This document shows, piece by piece, positions 19,316-27,399 of a DNA stretch of 64,000 bases (position 1 is the first letter of the stretch; every line of letters begins with the position of its first letter). Where the stretch lies: NCBI GenBank assembly GCA_008501825.1, contig QQUA01000006.1, forward strand, positions 372,001 to 436,000, in the 5' to 3' direction. The notes beneath the pieces were generated by a model. That model was not told the DNA's origin. It was given only the letters and a program-made list of their open reading frames with translations, and ran no database searches. The position numbers and the translations under genes were made by a program. The DNA is from Planctomycetota bacterium (lineage in GTDB: Bacteria; Planctomycetota; UBA1135).

Positions 19316-20806
19316 ATGGTGAGTGCCATTCGCTTGGGTGCCGACTCCATGAAAATTTGCCTGGCCAGGACTGCTTTGTTGGTCCCCTTCCGACTCGGGG
19401 ACCAAGATCTAAGTTCTTTACAGGAAGCCTATTGGGTTAATCGCCGAGGAGTTCGCCAGGCCAAGTTTCAAAACGTATTGGGAATTGCCGGTTCCGGCTC
19501 CTCCGGAACCAGTGGCCTTCCCGACGAGGTGCGGGAGCTGGATGAAGCCTTCCAGCATCTTTTAGGAGCTCAGACCGTTCCCGCCTCCCAGCCCAGCCGG
19601 CGACCTTGGCAGTGGCAGCTTCTGCGCCTCTCCCAGGATTTTCTCGGGCCTCACTACCTGGGCAACGTGGTGTTCGAAACCACCAAGGGCGGGCAGTTCC
19701 AAGGGACCAAGCTAGATCGGGTGGAAGTGGTCCGCTTTCCCCTCAGCACCGGAATCTTGGTGTTTCACCTTCGATGGCCGGAAACCACTCTGACCGAATT
19801 CCAAGAAGTCTTGGCTCGTTGCCGGTATTTGGATCTCCAATCTGGAAGAGCCGGCTGGTCCTTTCGGCCGGAAGGAGTGGGAGCCGCCCAAGATCCGAGT
19901 CACGCCCAAGATCTAGGCCCGGAACTGGAAGCCGCCTGCTATCGGCAACGTCCCATGGCTTTGCGGGATCTTTGTCGTTGGATCCTGGCCGGGACAGTTT
20001 CGGTGCCGGGCTTGCGCATCAGTTCCAGCCGCTATGCCTTGCACCACACTTGTTTGGTCGGCACGACCGAAAACCCGCAACCGGAAAACCTTTCCGCGCT
20101 GTTGTTCCGGCTGCGCCGAGCTTATCCGCCCCATTACGTCCAACCGCCTGAGCAGGAAGGCAGCCAGGACCGGGTGTTGGCGCCCCGGGGCAACCGGCGC
20201 ATCGGCATCAGTCGAGAGGGAAACGTGTCCTTGACTTGGGCCAAATCGGGGGAGTTGACCGAATTCGACTTAACCATTTGGCCATATCGGTTCCAAGGGG
20301 TTTATTTATTGTTGGCTCTGCATGCTTTGGGCGAGCGACTGAGTTTGACCGGTTTGGCGGCGGAAATCGCCACCTTCAGTAACCGCTTGCAGGACCATCG
20401 GACGTTGATGCGGGAACATCGGAGCGGCCAATTGGGCCGCCTGCACCGCCGGGTGGTCCGGCACACCACGACCATGACCACGGATGACTGCGGAGGTCCC
20501 AGCGATTACTCGCATTTTTTCCGGGCTTGCCGGCGTGTCCACGCCGTTCCGGAGCATTTGGAGGAGGTCCGGGCCGAAGCCGCCGAGTTGTTTCAGTTGG
20601 TGGAAACCGCAGGCCAAAACCGGGTGCAGTTGCTGTTGGCGGTTTTGAGCGCAAGTGTTTTGCCCTTGGTGGTGGCCGGAAGTCTGAGCCAACTGCCTGG
20701 CACCGAATTCCTGCAACAAGGATGGGGGGCGTGGATCTTGCTTGTCGCCGCCCTGGGATTGAGCGCGGCTTTATTCTGGAGACTCTTCCCTCGACCTTGG
20801 CGTTGA
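19316..20806 (+). CDS. Hypothetical protein with CorA-like C-terminal two-helix membrane hairpin; first gene of the NACHT cassette
   Basis: Not recognised as a named family. About 495 residues from the ATG at 19316 (GAAGG 10 bases upstream); a second Met at 19349 is a reasonable alternative. The first 330 residues are soluble, beginning with strand-like ARTALLVPFRLG. Long helices follow, including LLALHALGERLSLTGLAAEI. The protein ends in two membrane helices: one starts after QNRVQLLLAVLSASVLPLVVAG, and the second is about 455-478, followed by a basic tail. A long helix running into a two-helix hairpin with an N-R...LP...AG pattern recalls CorA-type channels, but the GMN motif is absent. It lies 29 bases upstream of the HEPN-NACHT gene, so co-expression is likely. 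A membrane effector role is a hypothesis. Confidence 0.6.
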   Translation: MVSAIRLGADSMKICLARTALLVPFRLGDQDLSSLQEAYWVNRRGVRQAKFQNVLGIAGSGSSGTSGLPDEVRELDEAFQHLLGAQTVPASQPSRRPWQWQLLRLSQDFLGPHYLGNVVFETTKGGQFQGTKLDRVEVVRFPLSTGILVFHLRWPETTLTEFQEVLARCRYLDLQSGRAGWSFRPEGVGAAQDPSHAQDLGPELEAACYRQRPMALRDLCRWILAGTVSVPGLRISSSRYALHHTCLVGTTENPQPENLSALLFRLRRAYPPHYVQPPEQEGSQDRVLAPRGNRRIGISREGNVSLTWAKSGELTEFDLTIWPYRFQGVYLLLALHALGERLSLTGLAAEIATFSNRLQDHRTLMREHRSGQLGRLHRRVVRHTTTMTTDDCGGPSDYSHFFRACRRVHAVPEHLEEVRAEAAELFQLVETAGQNRVQLLLAVLSASVLPLVVAGSLSQLPGTEFLQQGWGAWILLVAALGLSAALFWRLFPRPWR

Positions 20807-20835
20807 TTTCGGCGTCCCCGGGCCAAAACTGATTC

Positions 20836-23800
20836 ATGTCCTCCCTCGACCGCGCTCGTTTGATCCGCAGCATGGAGCAGGAATGCGGGGAAACGTGGCC
20901 GGCCAGCGCCCAGTTGGGTTTACACCTCCAAGAAGCTGCCGCTTTGTTGTTGGATGTGCTCGCCCACGAGGCCAAGCGGCCGGAGTTCGCCGGCCTGGGC
21001 GATCAAGTATCTCAAGCGATTTGGAATGGCATCGTGGAACCCTCCAGCCGCCAGGGGGACTGGGGCAATAACATTCACGCTCTTCACAAACACTTTGAGC
21101 CTTTCTTGAAAAAAGTGTTTTTCTTGGTAGACCCGGAAGAGTATCACCGGAAAGCTAAGGAGGGTCGCCCAACTCTGCACGATTTTTTCGGCTTTTTGCA
21201 ACTCCCTACTCTTAGCGGTGGTCAGGCTCCGAAAAAGTTACCGAAGGAGTGGTACCCGTTTGCCAAGGCCCTTACGGAAATCCGAGACTTTCGGAACTTA
21301 ACCAGCCACAACGCTCCGGTCATTAGCGGTGGAGTCTATTGGCGTTCGGTGGTGCGGGTGCTGATGGGATATTTGTTCGTGGTCAGCAAGTTCGCCGACG
21401 ACTTACGTTTACGAATCGATGACGGCCAGGATTTGGAGTTTTGGAAATCAGCCGGGAAGAAAGCGGAAGCCGGTTTGGGTCGCGCTCTGGCCGCCAAAGG
21501 AAAGACATCCAACCAACTTTGGATTCCGTTGAAAGTCGAGCTCCAGGAGAGTCATGGCTTTCAAGGCAGCTTGGCTAAGTCCCGAGGCGGTTTGCTTCCA
21601 TTGCAGCAAGCTTGGAAGCGCTTGGTGTTGATCGGCGATCCAGGCTCGGGGAAATCGACTTTGTTAAGGCATCTGGTGTTGGAGTTGACTCGGAGCAAAG
21701 CCCGCCGGCCCGGAGACGCCTTTCCTCTGCCGGTTTTTATTGAATTGTGTCGCTGCGAAACCGGACGAAGTTTGGAGGACCTGATCCTCGAACAGATTCC
21801 AGGGCCGGAGGATTTAGAAGCCGTCCTGGGCCAGCAGGAAATCCTTCTTCTGCTGGACGGCATCAACGAAGTCCTCGACCCGGACTTGCGGCGGCGGGTG
21901 GTTTTGGAAATGGAACATTTGCTGGCCTGCCATTCCAGCTTGGGCATCGTGGTTTCCGACCGTCCCTGGAACCGGCAATTGCCGCGCTTGCCCATATTCC
22001 AGGTGGCTTCCTTGGGGGACGGTGAAAAGGAAGATTATTTGCGCCGAAAGTTGCCTTCGATTCAGGAAGAAGATCCGGTGGCTCGTTTGCGAAAAGGCGC
22101 CGGTGGTTTATGGGATTGGGCTAGGACGCCATTGCATTTGGAAATGCTTGTCGACCAAGTGGAGGCTTCCGGTGTCCTTCCTGATGGCCCGGCCCAATTA
22201 TTGGGCCGGTTCCTGAATCATTTGATGTTGCGATCCACGGTTCGGGTCAGCGACCGAGAGCTCAGCCGTAAGCAGAGATTGCTGTCTGACTTGGCTTATC
22301 AAACCCGCAGGCGAGGCAAGGTGGCCTTTAGCGAAGACGTATTCGTGGAGTTGGTGACTTCTTCGGCCAAGGAGTTGCATTTTCAATTGGACCCATTTCG
22401 CTTTCGAGATGAGCTGTTTGAGGATGGACTTCTTCGAGCTCAAGATGGAATCACGGCAGGCATGGCCGGGGTTCGCTTTCTTTCTTTCGAACACGAGAGT
22501 TACCAGGAATACTTTGCCGCCGTAGGAGTTCTGCGACACTCTCGGACTTCATCGGATTTGCTGCAACAGCTTGGCCGCGAGCCGAATTGGCGAGGTCCAT
22601 TGCAAATCCTGCGGGAGCTTCCCGGGGCTCCGAAGATGCCGGAGGCCGCCGTTAAAGTTCAGACCGAACCCAAGAAAGCGGAAGCGGCTCCAGCCCCTCC
22701 CAAAAAGGCTCCTTCGCCCTCGCCGACCGCGGCCAAAATCATTAAGCGGGTTGCCGTTCCAGCACCCAAGACCGGGGCCGGAGGCTTGGACTCCATACCG
22801 AAATTGGCCGCCGCCGCGATTCGTTCCGGCGATGCCAATGGATTGGTCACTCAGGTCAATCGCTTGAATGGGGCCCAAAACGCCAAGGCGATGGAAACCA
22901 AAGTGCGGCAATCGGTCAACGGAGCATTCAATGAGTCGGTGATCGAACCCTTGCTGGTGCTTCGGGCTTTCGAAATACTGAACGGGCCCGGGCACAATAC
23001 CGTGGCCTATCGAATGCTGCATCGGGTGTGCAAGGGCCGGCAGTTCGCGGTAGAGCCGGAATTAAAGAAACGAGCTCTAGACCTTTATCGAAAGTGGGAT
23101 CAAGCGCAAAAATATCGGCCTTCCGCCGGTTATCGGTGGAATTTGATCCGCATGTTCGAATTGGAAAGCCGCTTGGATGCCGGCGCCCTGTTGGCTTTAA
23201 AGAAGGAGGCGGGAATCAAGCTAAGTCCGGCGGTTGCCAAGACCAAGCCCGCGGTTGAACCGGTCCAGAAGCCGGAACCGGCTCCGGCTCCACCTGCTCC
23301 GGTGAAAGCGCCCAAGCCGGCGGCCCCTTCTTCCCCCGGGCCGGACCTCAACGCGGAATTCATGAGGAAGCTCGTCGCCGCTTTGAGAGAAAAGTCGATG
23401 AAGAGCCGGCGTAAGCGGGTTCATAACCTACAAATCAAAAGTTCCCTGGAGGTCAATCAGAAGGTCTTTACTGCTCTCGTGAATCAAGAGGCTTGGAGCG
23501 AGGCGATGCATTGGCTGGTCCTTCGAAGTTTGCCGCAAATTAAAGTGCTCGGGCCCTTGGTGCTCAAATTCCGCAAAAAGCGCGATTGGGCACAGGTAGA
23601 AGCTCTTTTTGGCCAATCCGGCATTGCCCAAAAAGTGATCGCCTCTTCCTTGGACAGCATCGGGGAAAAAAAATTGGCCACCGAGTATCGCCAATTTCAA
23701 ACTTCCAGGAAAAAGAAGAAGAAAAAGAAGGCTACGAAGAAAAAAGCTGTCAAAAAAAAGGTCGCCAAGAAGAAGGTGGCCCAGAAGCCTGCTCCAGCCA

Positions 23801-23841
23801 AGCCCAAGGGAAGTTGGTTACGGCGCCTTTTCGGGGGATAG
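20836..23841 (+). CDS. HEPN-NACHT STAND NTPase with lysine-rich C-terminal tail
   Basis: A 1001-residue putative signal-transducing NTPase. The N-terminal 200 residues are helical and contain RNLTSH (153-158), a match to the HEPN ribonuclease motif Rx4-6H. A NACHT domain follows, with Walker A GDPGSGKST (267-275), Walker B LLLLLDGINE (336-345), and VVSDRP at about 372. The C-terminal NACHT helix motif EHESYQEYFAA is near 557. Residues 605-650 and 815-850 are Pro/Ala/Lys linkers flanking TPR-like helical repeats that could sense a ligand. The protein ends with a run of Lys (about 955-985) and GSWLRRLFGG. HEPN and NACHT domains are frequent in anti-phage abortive-infection proteins, so an RNase effector triggered by an NTP-driven sensor is inferred. 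Flanking genes point the same way. Confidence 0.8.
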   Translation: MSSLDRARLIRSMEQECGETWPASAQLGLHLQEAAALLLDVLAHEAKRPEFAGLGDQVSQAIWNGIVEPSSRQGDWGNNIHALHKHFEPFLKKVFFLVDPEEYHRKAKEGRPTLHDFFGFLQLPTLSGGQAPKKLPKEWYPFAKALTEIRDFRNLTSHNAPVISGGVYWRSVVRVLMGYLFVVSKFADDLRLRIDDGQDLEFWKSAGKKAEAGLGRALAAKGKTSNQLWIPLKVELQESHGFQGSLAKSRGGLLPLQQAWKRLVLIGDPGSGKSTLLRHLVLELTRSKARRPGDAFPLPVFIELCRCETGRSLEDLILEQIPGPEDLEAVLGQQEILLLLDGINEVLDPDLRRRVVLEMEHLLACHSSLGIVVSDRPWNRQLPRLPIFQVASLGDGEKEDYLRRKLPSIQEEDPVARLRKGAGGLWDWARTPLHLEMLVDQVEASGVLPDGPAQLLGRFLNHLMLRSTVRVSDRELSRKQRLLSDLAYQTRRRGKVAFSEDVFVELVTSSAKELHFQLDPFRFRDELFEDGLLRAQDGITAGMAGVRFLSFEHESYQEYFAAVGVLRHSRTSSDLLQQLGREPNWRGPLQILRELPGAPKMPEAAVKVQTEPKKAEAAPAPPKKAPSPSPTAAKIIKRVAVPAPKTGAGGLDSIPKLAAAAIRSGDANGLVTQVNRLNGAQNAKAMETKVRQSVNGAFNESVIEPLLVLRAFEILNGPGHNTVAYRMLHRVCKGRQFAVEPELKKRALDLYRKWDQAQKYRPSAGYRWNLIRMFELESRLDAGALLALKKEAGIKLSPAVAKTKPAVEPVQKPEPAPAPPAPVKAPKPAAPSSPGPDLNAEFMRKLVAALREKSMKSRRKRVHNLQIKSSLEVNQKVFTALVNQEAWSEAMHWLVLRSLPQIKVLGPLVLKFRKKRDWAQVEALFGQSGIAQKVIASSLDSIGEKKLATEYRQFQTSRKKKKKKKATKKKAVKKKVAKKKVAQKPAPAKPKGSWLRRLFGG

Positions 23842-23877
23842 ATAGATCCAGGAACGGCCTTGAGTTTGGGAGCTTCG

Positions 23878-25332
23878 ATGATCTGGCCCGGTTTTTTGCT
23901 TTTCTTTCTTGGTTCTCCCGCTCTTATGCAGGAGCCGGTGGTTCGGCTTGATCTTTCCGAACGCGGGCAGGTGTTTCGAGATGGTCGATTGATTTACCAG
24001 TTTGAGCCCGGAGAGACTAGTGGGCCCAAGCCGGAGTTGTTTCGCTCCCTCCCTTTAAAGTTTCCCGTTGAATTGCTTCCTGGGGAGATCTCGATCGATG
24101 AAGACGCAGCGCCGGAATGGGCGACACAACTTTTCTATTCCTTGGCGCAGGCCGGTTTCGGGCCGATTAGGGTTGAAACCAAAGATATGCCGGGCTCCAC
24201 CATGGAGTATTCGGGTGGAAATGCCACTCACTGTGGAGCCTTGGGGCAGCTCTACTTTCAAAAAGTGGCCGACTCTGACCATCCTGTGATTTGCTTTCGG
24301 AGTTTTCGGTCTGTCCTCATCCCTCCCACGCTACATGCCGTGGAGGGGGCCGATGAGTTCCTTAGCCGAATCAAATTGAAAGTCCATCTGCCGTCGATTG
24401 GGCGTTTTCACTATTCCGAAGAATATTCATGGAAGGAGGTTGTCCCGCTGCTCAGGGGACTGCACAAACTGGGTGTTTTTCCTCACTTAAATTTGCAGCC
24501 GTTTCAAAACCGCTTGGATCCAAGAAAAGAACACCCGCCAGGTTTTGGTGGCTGGTGGTTGCAAAGCCAAGTTTTAAAAGCGAAGGACAATGCATTTCAA
24601 CGGAAGGGAAGGCCGAATCGAAATCGTATCGCCTTGAGTTTTATCGCTTGTCAGGCGGAAGGCGATTTTCTTCCTTCCTTGGTCTGGATCGAGCCAAAGG
24701 AACCGATTCAATGCGGAATGGAATTTTTGGCGCCGTTTTACGATCTGACGGGGGCAGCCCCAAGACCTCCGGCGCTGACTTGGTGGTCCAATCGAAAAAC
24801 GCTGTTTCAAGTGGAAGGCAGGAAGTGGATCATTCCAAAAGGGGAAGAAATCTCCGTCTTGGGGTGGTGTTTGGCGGCGGGGCATTTTTCTCGCAAGGAT
24901 TATCCCTTTCCGGCAGAAGGCCCTAGGCCGCAATTTCAGTCCAGCGATCGACTGATCCAACGATCGCTTTCTTCGATTTGGCAGGGAATTCGCCCTTCCG
25001 AACTGAAAAAAGGCGGTGATTCAGAGGCGAGCCGCCGCCAGATTTGGGCCGACCTAAACGGATTGGAAGCCGGCTGGACCGGCCGATTGCAACAATACCG
25101 CCAGCTTTGCATCGCTACGCTGGCTCTTTATTTCGAGGGCGGGGAAGAATGGAAGTTATGGCGGCTCCGTTGTCGGGCTTTGTTGCACCGAGTTCGATCT
25201 CGTGCAAACGAAGCCCAAGATTTTTGGGACGTTCACCAGGGGGGTTTTCCGGAAACGGTGGAAGCTACCGCCTTGGCGACCTTGACCCTTGCCCTTTGTA
25301 GCGGGCGTTGGCATCCCAAATCACTTTTGTAG
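23878..25332 (+). CDS. Hypothetical exported protein, third gene of the NACHT cassette
   Basis: Not recognised as a named family. From the ATG at 23878 (GGGAG 7 bases upstream; an in-frame TTG lies at 23860) it has 484 residues. The first 18 residues (MIWPGFLLFFLGSPALMQ) look like a signal peptide, so the protein probably acts outside the cytoplasm. Residues 20-140 have a strand-helix-strand layout loosely like an ExbD-type domain. The middle is rich in Trp and Pro. The last 90 residues are helical, ending ETVEATALATLTLALCSGRW, which resembles one turn of an alpha/alpha-toroid prenyltransferase-like repeat. It begins 36 bases after the HEPN-NACHT gene on the same strand. It may be a partner of that system or an unrelated neighbour. 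Confidence 0.5.
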   Translation: MIWPGFLLFFLGSPALMQEPVVRLDLSERGQVFRDGRLIYQFEPGETSGPKPELFRSLPLKFPVELLPGEISIDEDAAPEWATQLFYSLAQAGFGPIRVETKDMPGSTMEYSGGNATHCGALGQLYFQKVADSDHPVICFRSFRSVLIPPTLHAVEGADEFLSRIKLKVHLPSIGRFHYSEEYSWKEVVPLLRGLHKLGVFPHLNLQPFQNRLDPRKEHPPGFGGWWLQSQVLKAKDNAFQRKGRPNRNRIALSFIACQAEGDFLPSLVWIEPKEPIQCGMEFLAPFYDLTGAAPRPPALTWWSNRKTLFQVEGRKWIIPKGEEISVLGWCLAAGHFSRKDYPFPAEGPRPQFQSSDRLIQRSLSSIWQGIRPSELKKGGDSEASRRQIWADLNGLEAGWTGRLQQYRQLCIATLALYFEGGEEWKLWRLRCRALLHRVRSRANEAQDFWDVHQGGFPETVEATALATLTLALCSGRWHPKSLL

Positions 25333-25342
25333 GATCTGCAGC

Positions 25343-25691
25343 TTGCGAGTTCTGAACGTCACGGACGCTGAGTGGTACGGGGGATCCGTTTTACGCTCAA
25401 TTCAAAGTCACGCCAACTTTGGCTAGGTATGTCAAATACACGGTGACTTGGACTGACGCTCCACCTAGTCACATCCTTCAAGATGATGTGGCGGAATTGG
25501 AAGCCATCGATCTCGGGGCGCCGTTGATCGGCGGGAATCCCCTTGGGCAGGGCTTGAATGACAGTAGTGGTTCGGGCTCCTTTACTGGTATAGCTCCGGC
25601 ATTCATGTCCGGAATGACCGTTTACCTTGAGGTGGCCGCTTTAGGTTCAGGATGGGAAGATTCCAATATGCTAACAGTACAAATTCTATAG
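25343..25691 (+). pseudogene. Frameshifted small beta-rich protein or remnant
   Basis: One frame from about 25343 reads LRVLNVTDAEWYGG and then loses sense. Another frame from about 25380 continues DPFYAQFKVTPTLARYVKY and stays open to a stop at 25689-25691. The two join at a run of five G (25379-25383); removing one G restores a single frame of about 115 residues ending VYLEVAALGSGWEDSNMLTV. The product is rich in Thr, Val and Tyr, like a beta-sandwich. Either this is the end of a decayed surface protein or a base-call error splits a small intact gene. An intact 90-codon version starting at a TTG at 25419 is less attractive. Confidence 0.4.
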
Positions 25692-25706
25692 CAGAAGGAC
25701 CATCCT

Positions 25707-25733
25707 CCGGCCCTGGGTTTGCCCCAGGGCCGG
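25707..25733. terminator. Strong inverted repeat at the end of the NACHT cassette
   Basis: A perfect 11-base stem, CCGGCCCTGGG with CCCAGGGCCGG, closes a 5-base loop. It lies between convergent units: 15 bases after the small remnant and 16 bases before the end of the Nudix gene. No long T run follows on either strand, so it may act as a transcript-end stabiliser or a bidirectional terminator. Confidence 0.5.
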
Positions 25734-25748
25734 TATATGCAATTCCAT

Positions 25749-26402
25749 TCAATCAAAATCGGTCGGGCGGTCCGGATCGGTACGATGAGCGAACACCGTT
25801 TCCAACTGATTTCGGACCACTCGCAAGGGAGAAAGCTCCGGAAGTTCGTCCAAGCCAAAGAACTCAATCTCGGAAGTTTCATGACTTGGGGTCGCTTCCC
25901 CACCCGTAATCCTGCAGCGAAAGAACATCTTGATTACGTGAAAAGGATAAGGGGGATGGGGGTGCAGGCGCTGGTCGAACACCGCCAGTAACTTTTCCGC
26001 CACCCCGCGAAAGCCTGTTTCTTCCCAAAGTTCCCGTTCGGTGGCTTGCCTCGGGCTGTCGCCGACATCGCACCAGCCGCCAGGCAAAGTCCAAAGGCCG
26101 TCACTGGTTTCTCGGACCAAAAGGATCTTGTCCTCCCGGAATACCGCCGCCCGAACTCCCAATTTCGGCGTTGGATAGCCGCCGTCTCCGCGAAAGAAAG
26201 TCTCCACCTGAGTCGGCGTTCCTTTTCCCAGGGAGGCCATCATTTGTTGAGCGATGCCTTGCAGTTCCTGATAACGGCCTTGATCGAACGGGTCCTGACT
26301 AAAGTGCAAGCCGTTTTCCGCCATGATCAGAAGTTTGCGCGCCCACTCCACCCAGGGACCGGGAGCCAGCGGGTTTTGTTTTGAAGACTCAGGTACGTCC
26401 AC
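25749..26402 (-). CDS. Nudix hydrolase, YjhB-like with N-terminal extension
   Basis: A 217-residue cytoplasmic Nudix hydrolase expected to cleave a nucleoside-diphosphate-linked compound such as ADP-ribose. The first 65 residues form the helical domain typical of YjhB-type Nudix proteins (EWARKLLIMAENGLHFSQD). The Nudix box reads GGWCDVGDSPRQATERELWE followed by ETGF, with Asp in place of the first Glu, a mild departure; the metal-binding REL.EE core is intact. It starts with GTG and overlaps the end of the upstream permease gene by 14 bases, so it is the last gene of the ABC transporter operon. Why a Nudix enzyme is attached to a metal or cofactor uptake system is not clear. Confidence 0.85.
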   Translation of the reverse strand: MDVPESSKQNPLAPGPWVEWARKLLIMAENGLHFSQDPFDQGRYQELQGIAQQMMASLGKGTPTQVETFFRGDGGYPTPKLGVRAAVFREDKILLVRETSDGLWTLPGGWCDVGDSPRQATERELWEETGFRGVAEKLLAVFDQRLHPHPPYPFHVIKMFFRCRITGGEATPSHETSEIEFFGLDELPELSPLRVVRNQLETVFAHRTDPDRPTDFD

Positions 26403-27399
26403 GAATGAGTAACCAGAGGAAGAAGGGAGCGCCGAGAAAGGCGGTCATGATGCCGACCGGCATCTCACTGGCCCGGCCGGACCATTGCAAGGACCGGGCG
26501 AACAAATCAGCGAGGACCAGGAAGCCGCCCCCGCTGATCCAGCAGGCAGGAAGCAGCAAGTTGTGATTCATGCCGGTAAAGGGGCGCACCGCATGAGGAA
26601 TGAGCAAACCCAAAAAACCGATCGGGCCGGAGTGGGCAACTACCGAGGCGGTCAAAATGCCGGCGCCGATCAATAAATCGCGGCGGGCGGATGCCACCGC
26701 CACTCCGCGGGACGCCGCCAGTTCTTCATCGAAAGCGAGAAAATCAAGCGCCGGCAATCGCCAAAAAACAAGGATCAGACCGCCACCGAGCCATGGCAAC
26801 AACGAAAGCGGGGTTTCCCAGGTAACGGTATCCAAGGAGCCCATCAACCACCTTTCCATACTGGCCAAGCGATATGGATCGGCCAGATATCGGATCATCA
26901 TGGTTCCAGCGCCGAAGAGGAAATTGAAAGTTATCCCGGCCAGGATCAAACCTTCCGCCCGAGTGGAGCGCTTGGCAACTGCCAAGACCAAAGCGATTTC
27001 GGCTAAGGCGAAGGTCAGCGAGCCCAAGCGCAAACCAAAGCCGCCGGTGTAGGCGGTCAAGGTCGGAAATGCGATGAACAAAAACGCGCCGAAAGAGCCG
27101 GCTGAAGATACTCCCAAAGTAAAGGGCGTGGCCAAGCCGTTGCGGAGCAAGGTTTGCATCACCGCTCCGCTCATGGCCAAACTTCCTCCGGCCAACCAAG
27201 CCAAGGCGATCCGCGGCAGGCGAACCGCGAGGATTTGAGCATCACTGCTCCATTGCTCCTTGGGTTGGCTCAGCCATTCCCGCCAAGCATTCCATGGATC
27301 AATACTTTCCGCTCCCCAAAAAGGAGCCAAGATCACGGTTCCCAAAGAGAACAAGCTGAGGATGCCCAGGAGCCACCAAGGGGAAGTTCGGTTTTTCAC
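26389..27399 (-). CDS. FecCD/BtuC-family ABC transporter permease
   Basis: A 336-residue inner-membrane permease for uptake of iron-siderophore, heme or cobalamin. The start is a GTG at 27399 that overlaps the ATPase stop codon (GTGA). That choice gives the normal family length and removes an Arg-rich upstream frame that is only a shadow of the ATPase gene. About nine or ten hydrophobic segments are visible. Family motifs include RLPRIALAWLAGGSLAMSGA, GVSSAGSFGAF, and near the end HSGPIGFLGLLIPHAVR. It pairs with the ATPase upstream and, across gmhA, with a binding lipoprotein. The substrate cannot be told from the sequence, and no TonB-dependent receptor is in the window. Confidence 0.9.
   Translation of the reverse strand: MKNRTSPWWLLGILSLFSLGTVILAPFWGAESIDPWNAWREWLSQPKEQWSSDAQILAVRLPRIALAWLAGGSLAMSGAVMQTLLRNGLATPFTLGVSSAGSFGAFLFIAFPTLTAYTGGFGLRLGSLTFALAEIALVLAVAKRSTRAEGLILAGITFNFLFGAGTMMIRYLADPYRLASMERWLMGSLDTVTWETPLSLLPWLGGGLILVFWRLPALDFLAFDEELAASRGVAVASARRDLLIGAGILTASVVAHSGPIGFLGLLIPHAVRPFTGMNHNLLLPACWISGGGFLVLADLFARSLQWSGRASEMPVGIMTAFLGAPFFLWLLIRGRT

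Noticed and set aside
19316..20806. True CorA Mg2+ channel
   Set aside because: The two-helix end resembles CorA, but the GMN selectivity motif is missing and the N-terminal domain shows no CorA signature; kept as CorA-like only in topology.
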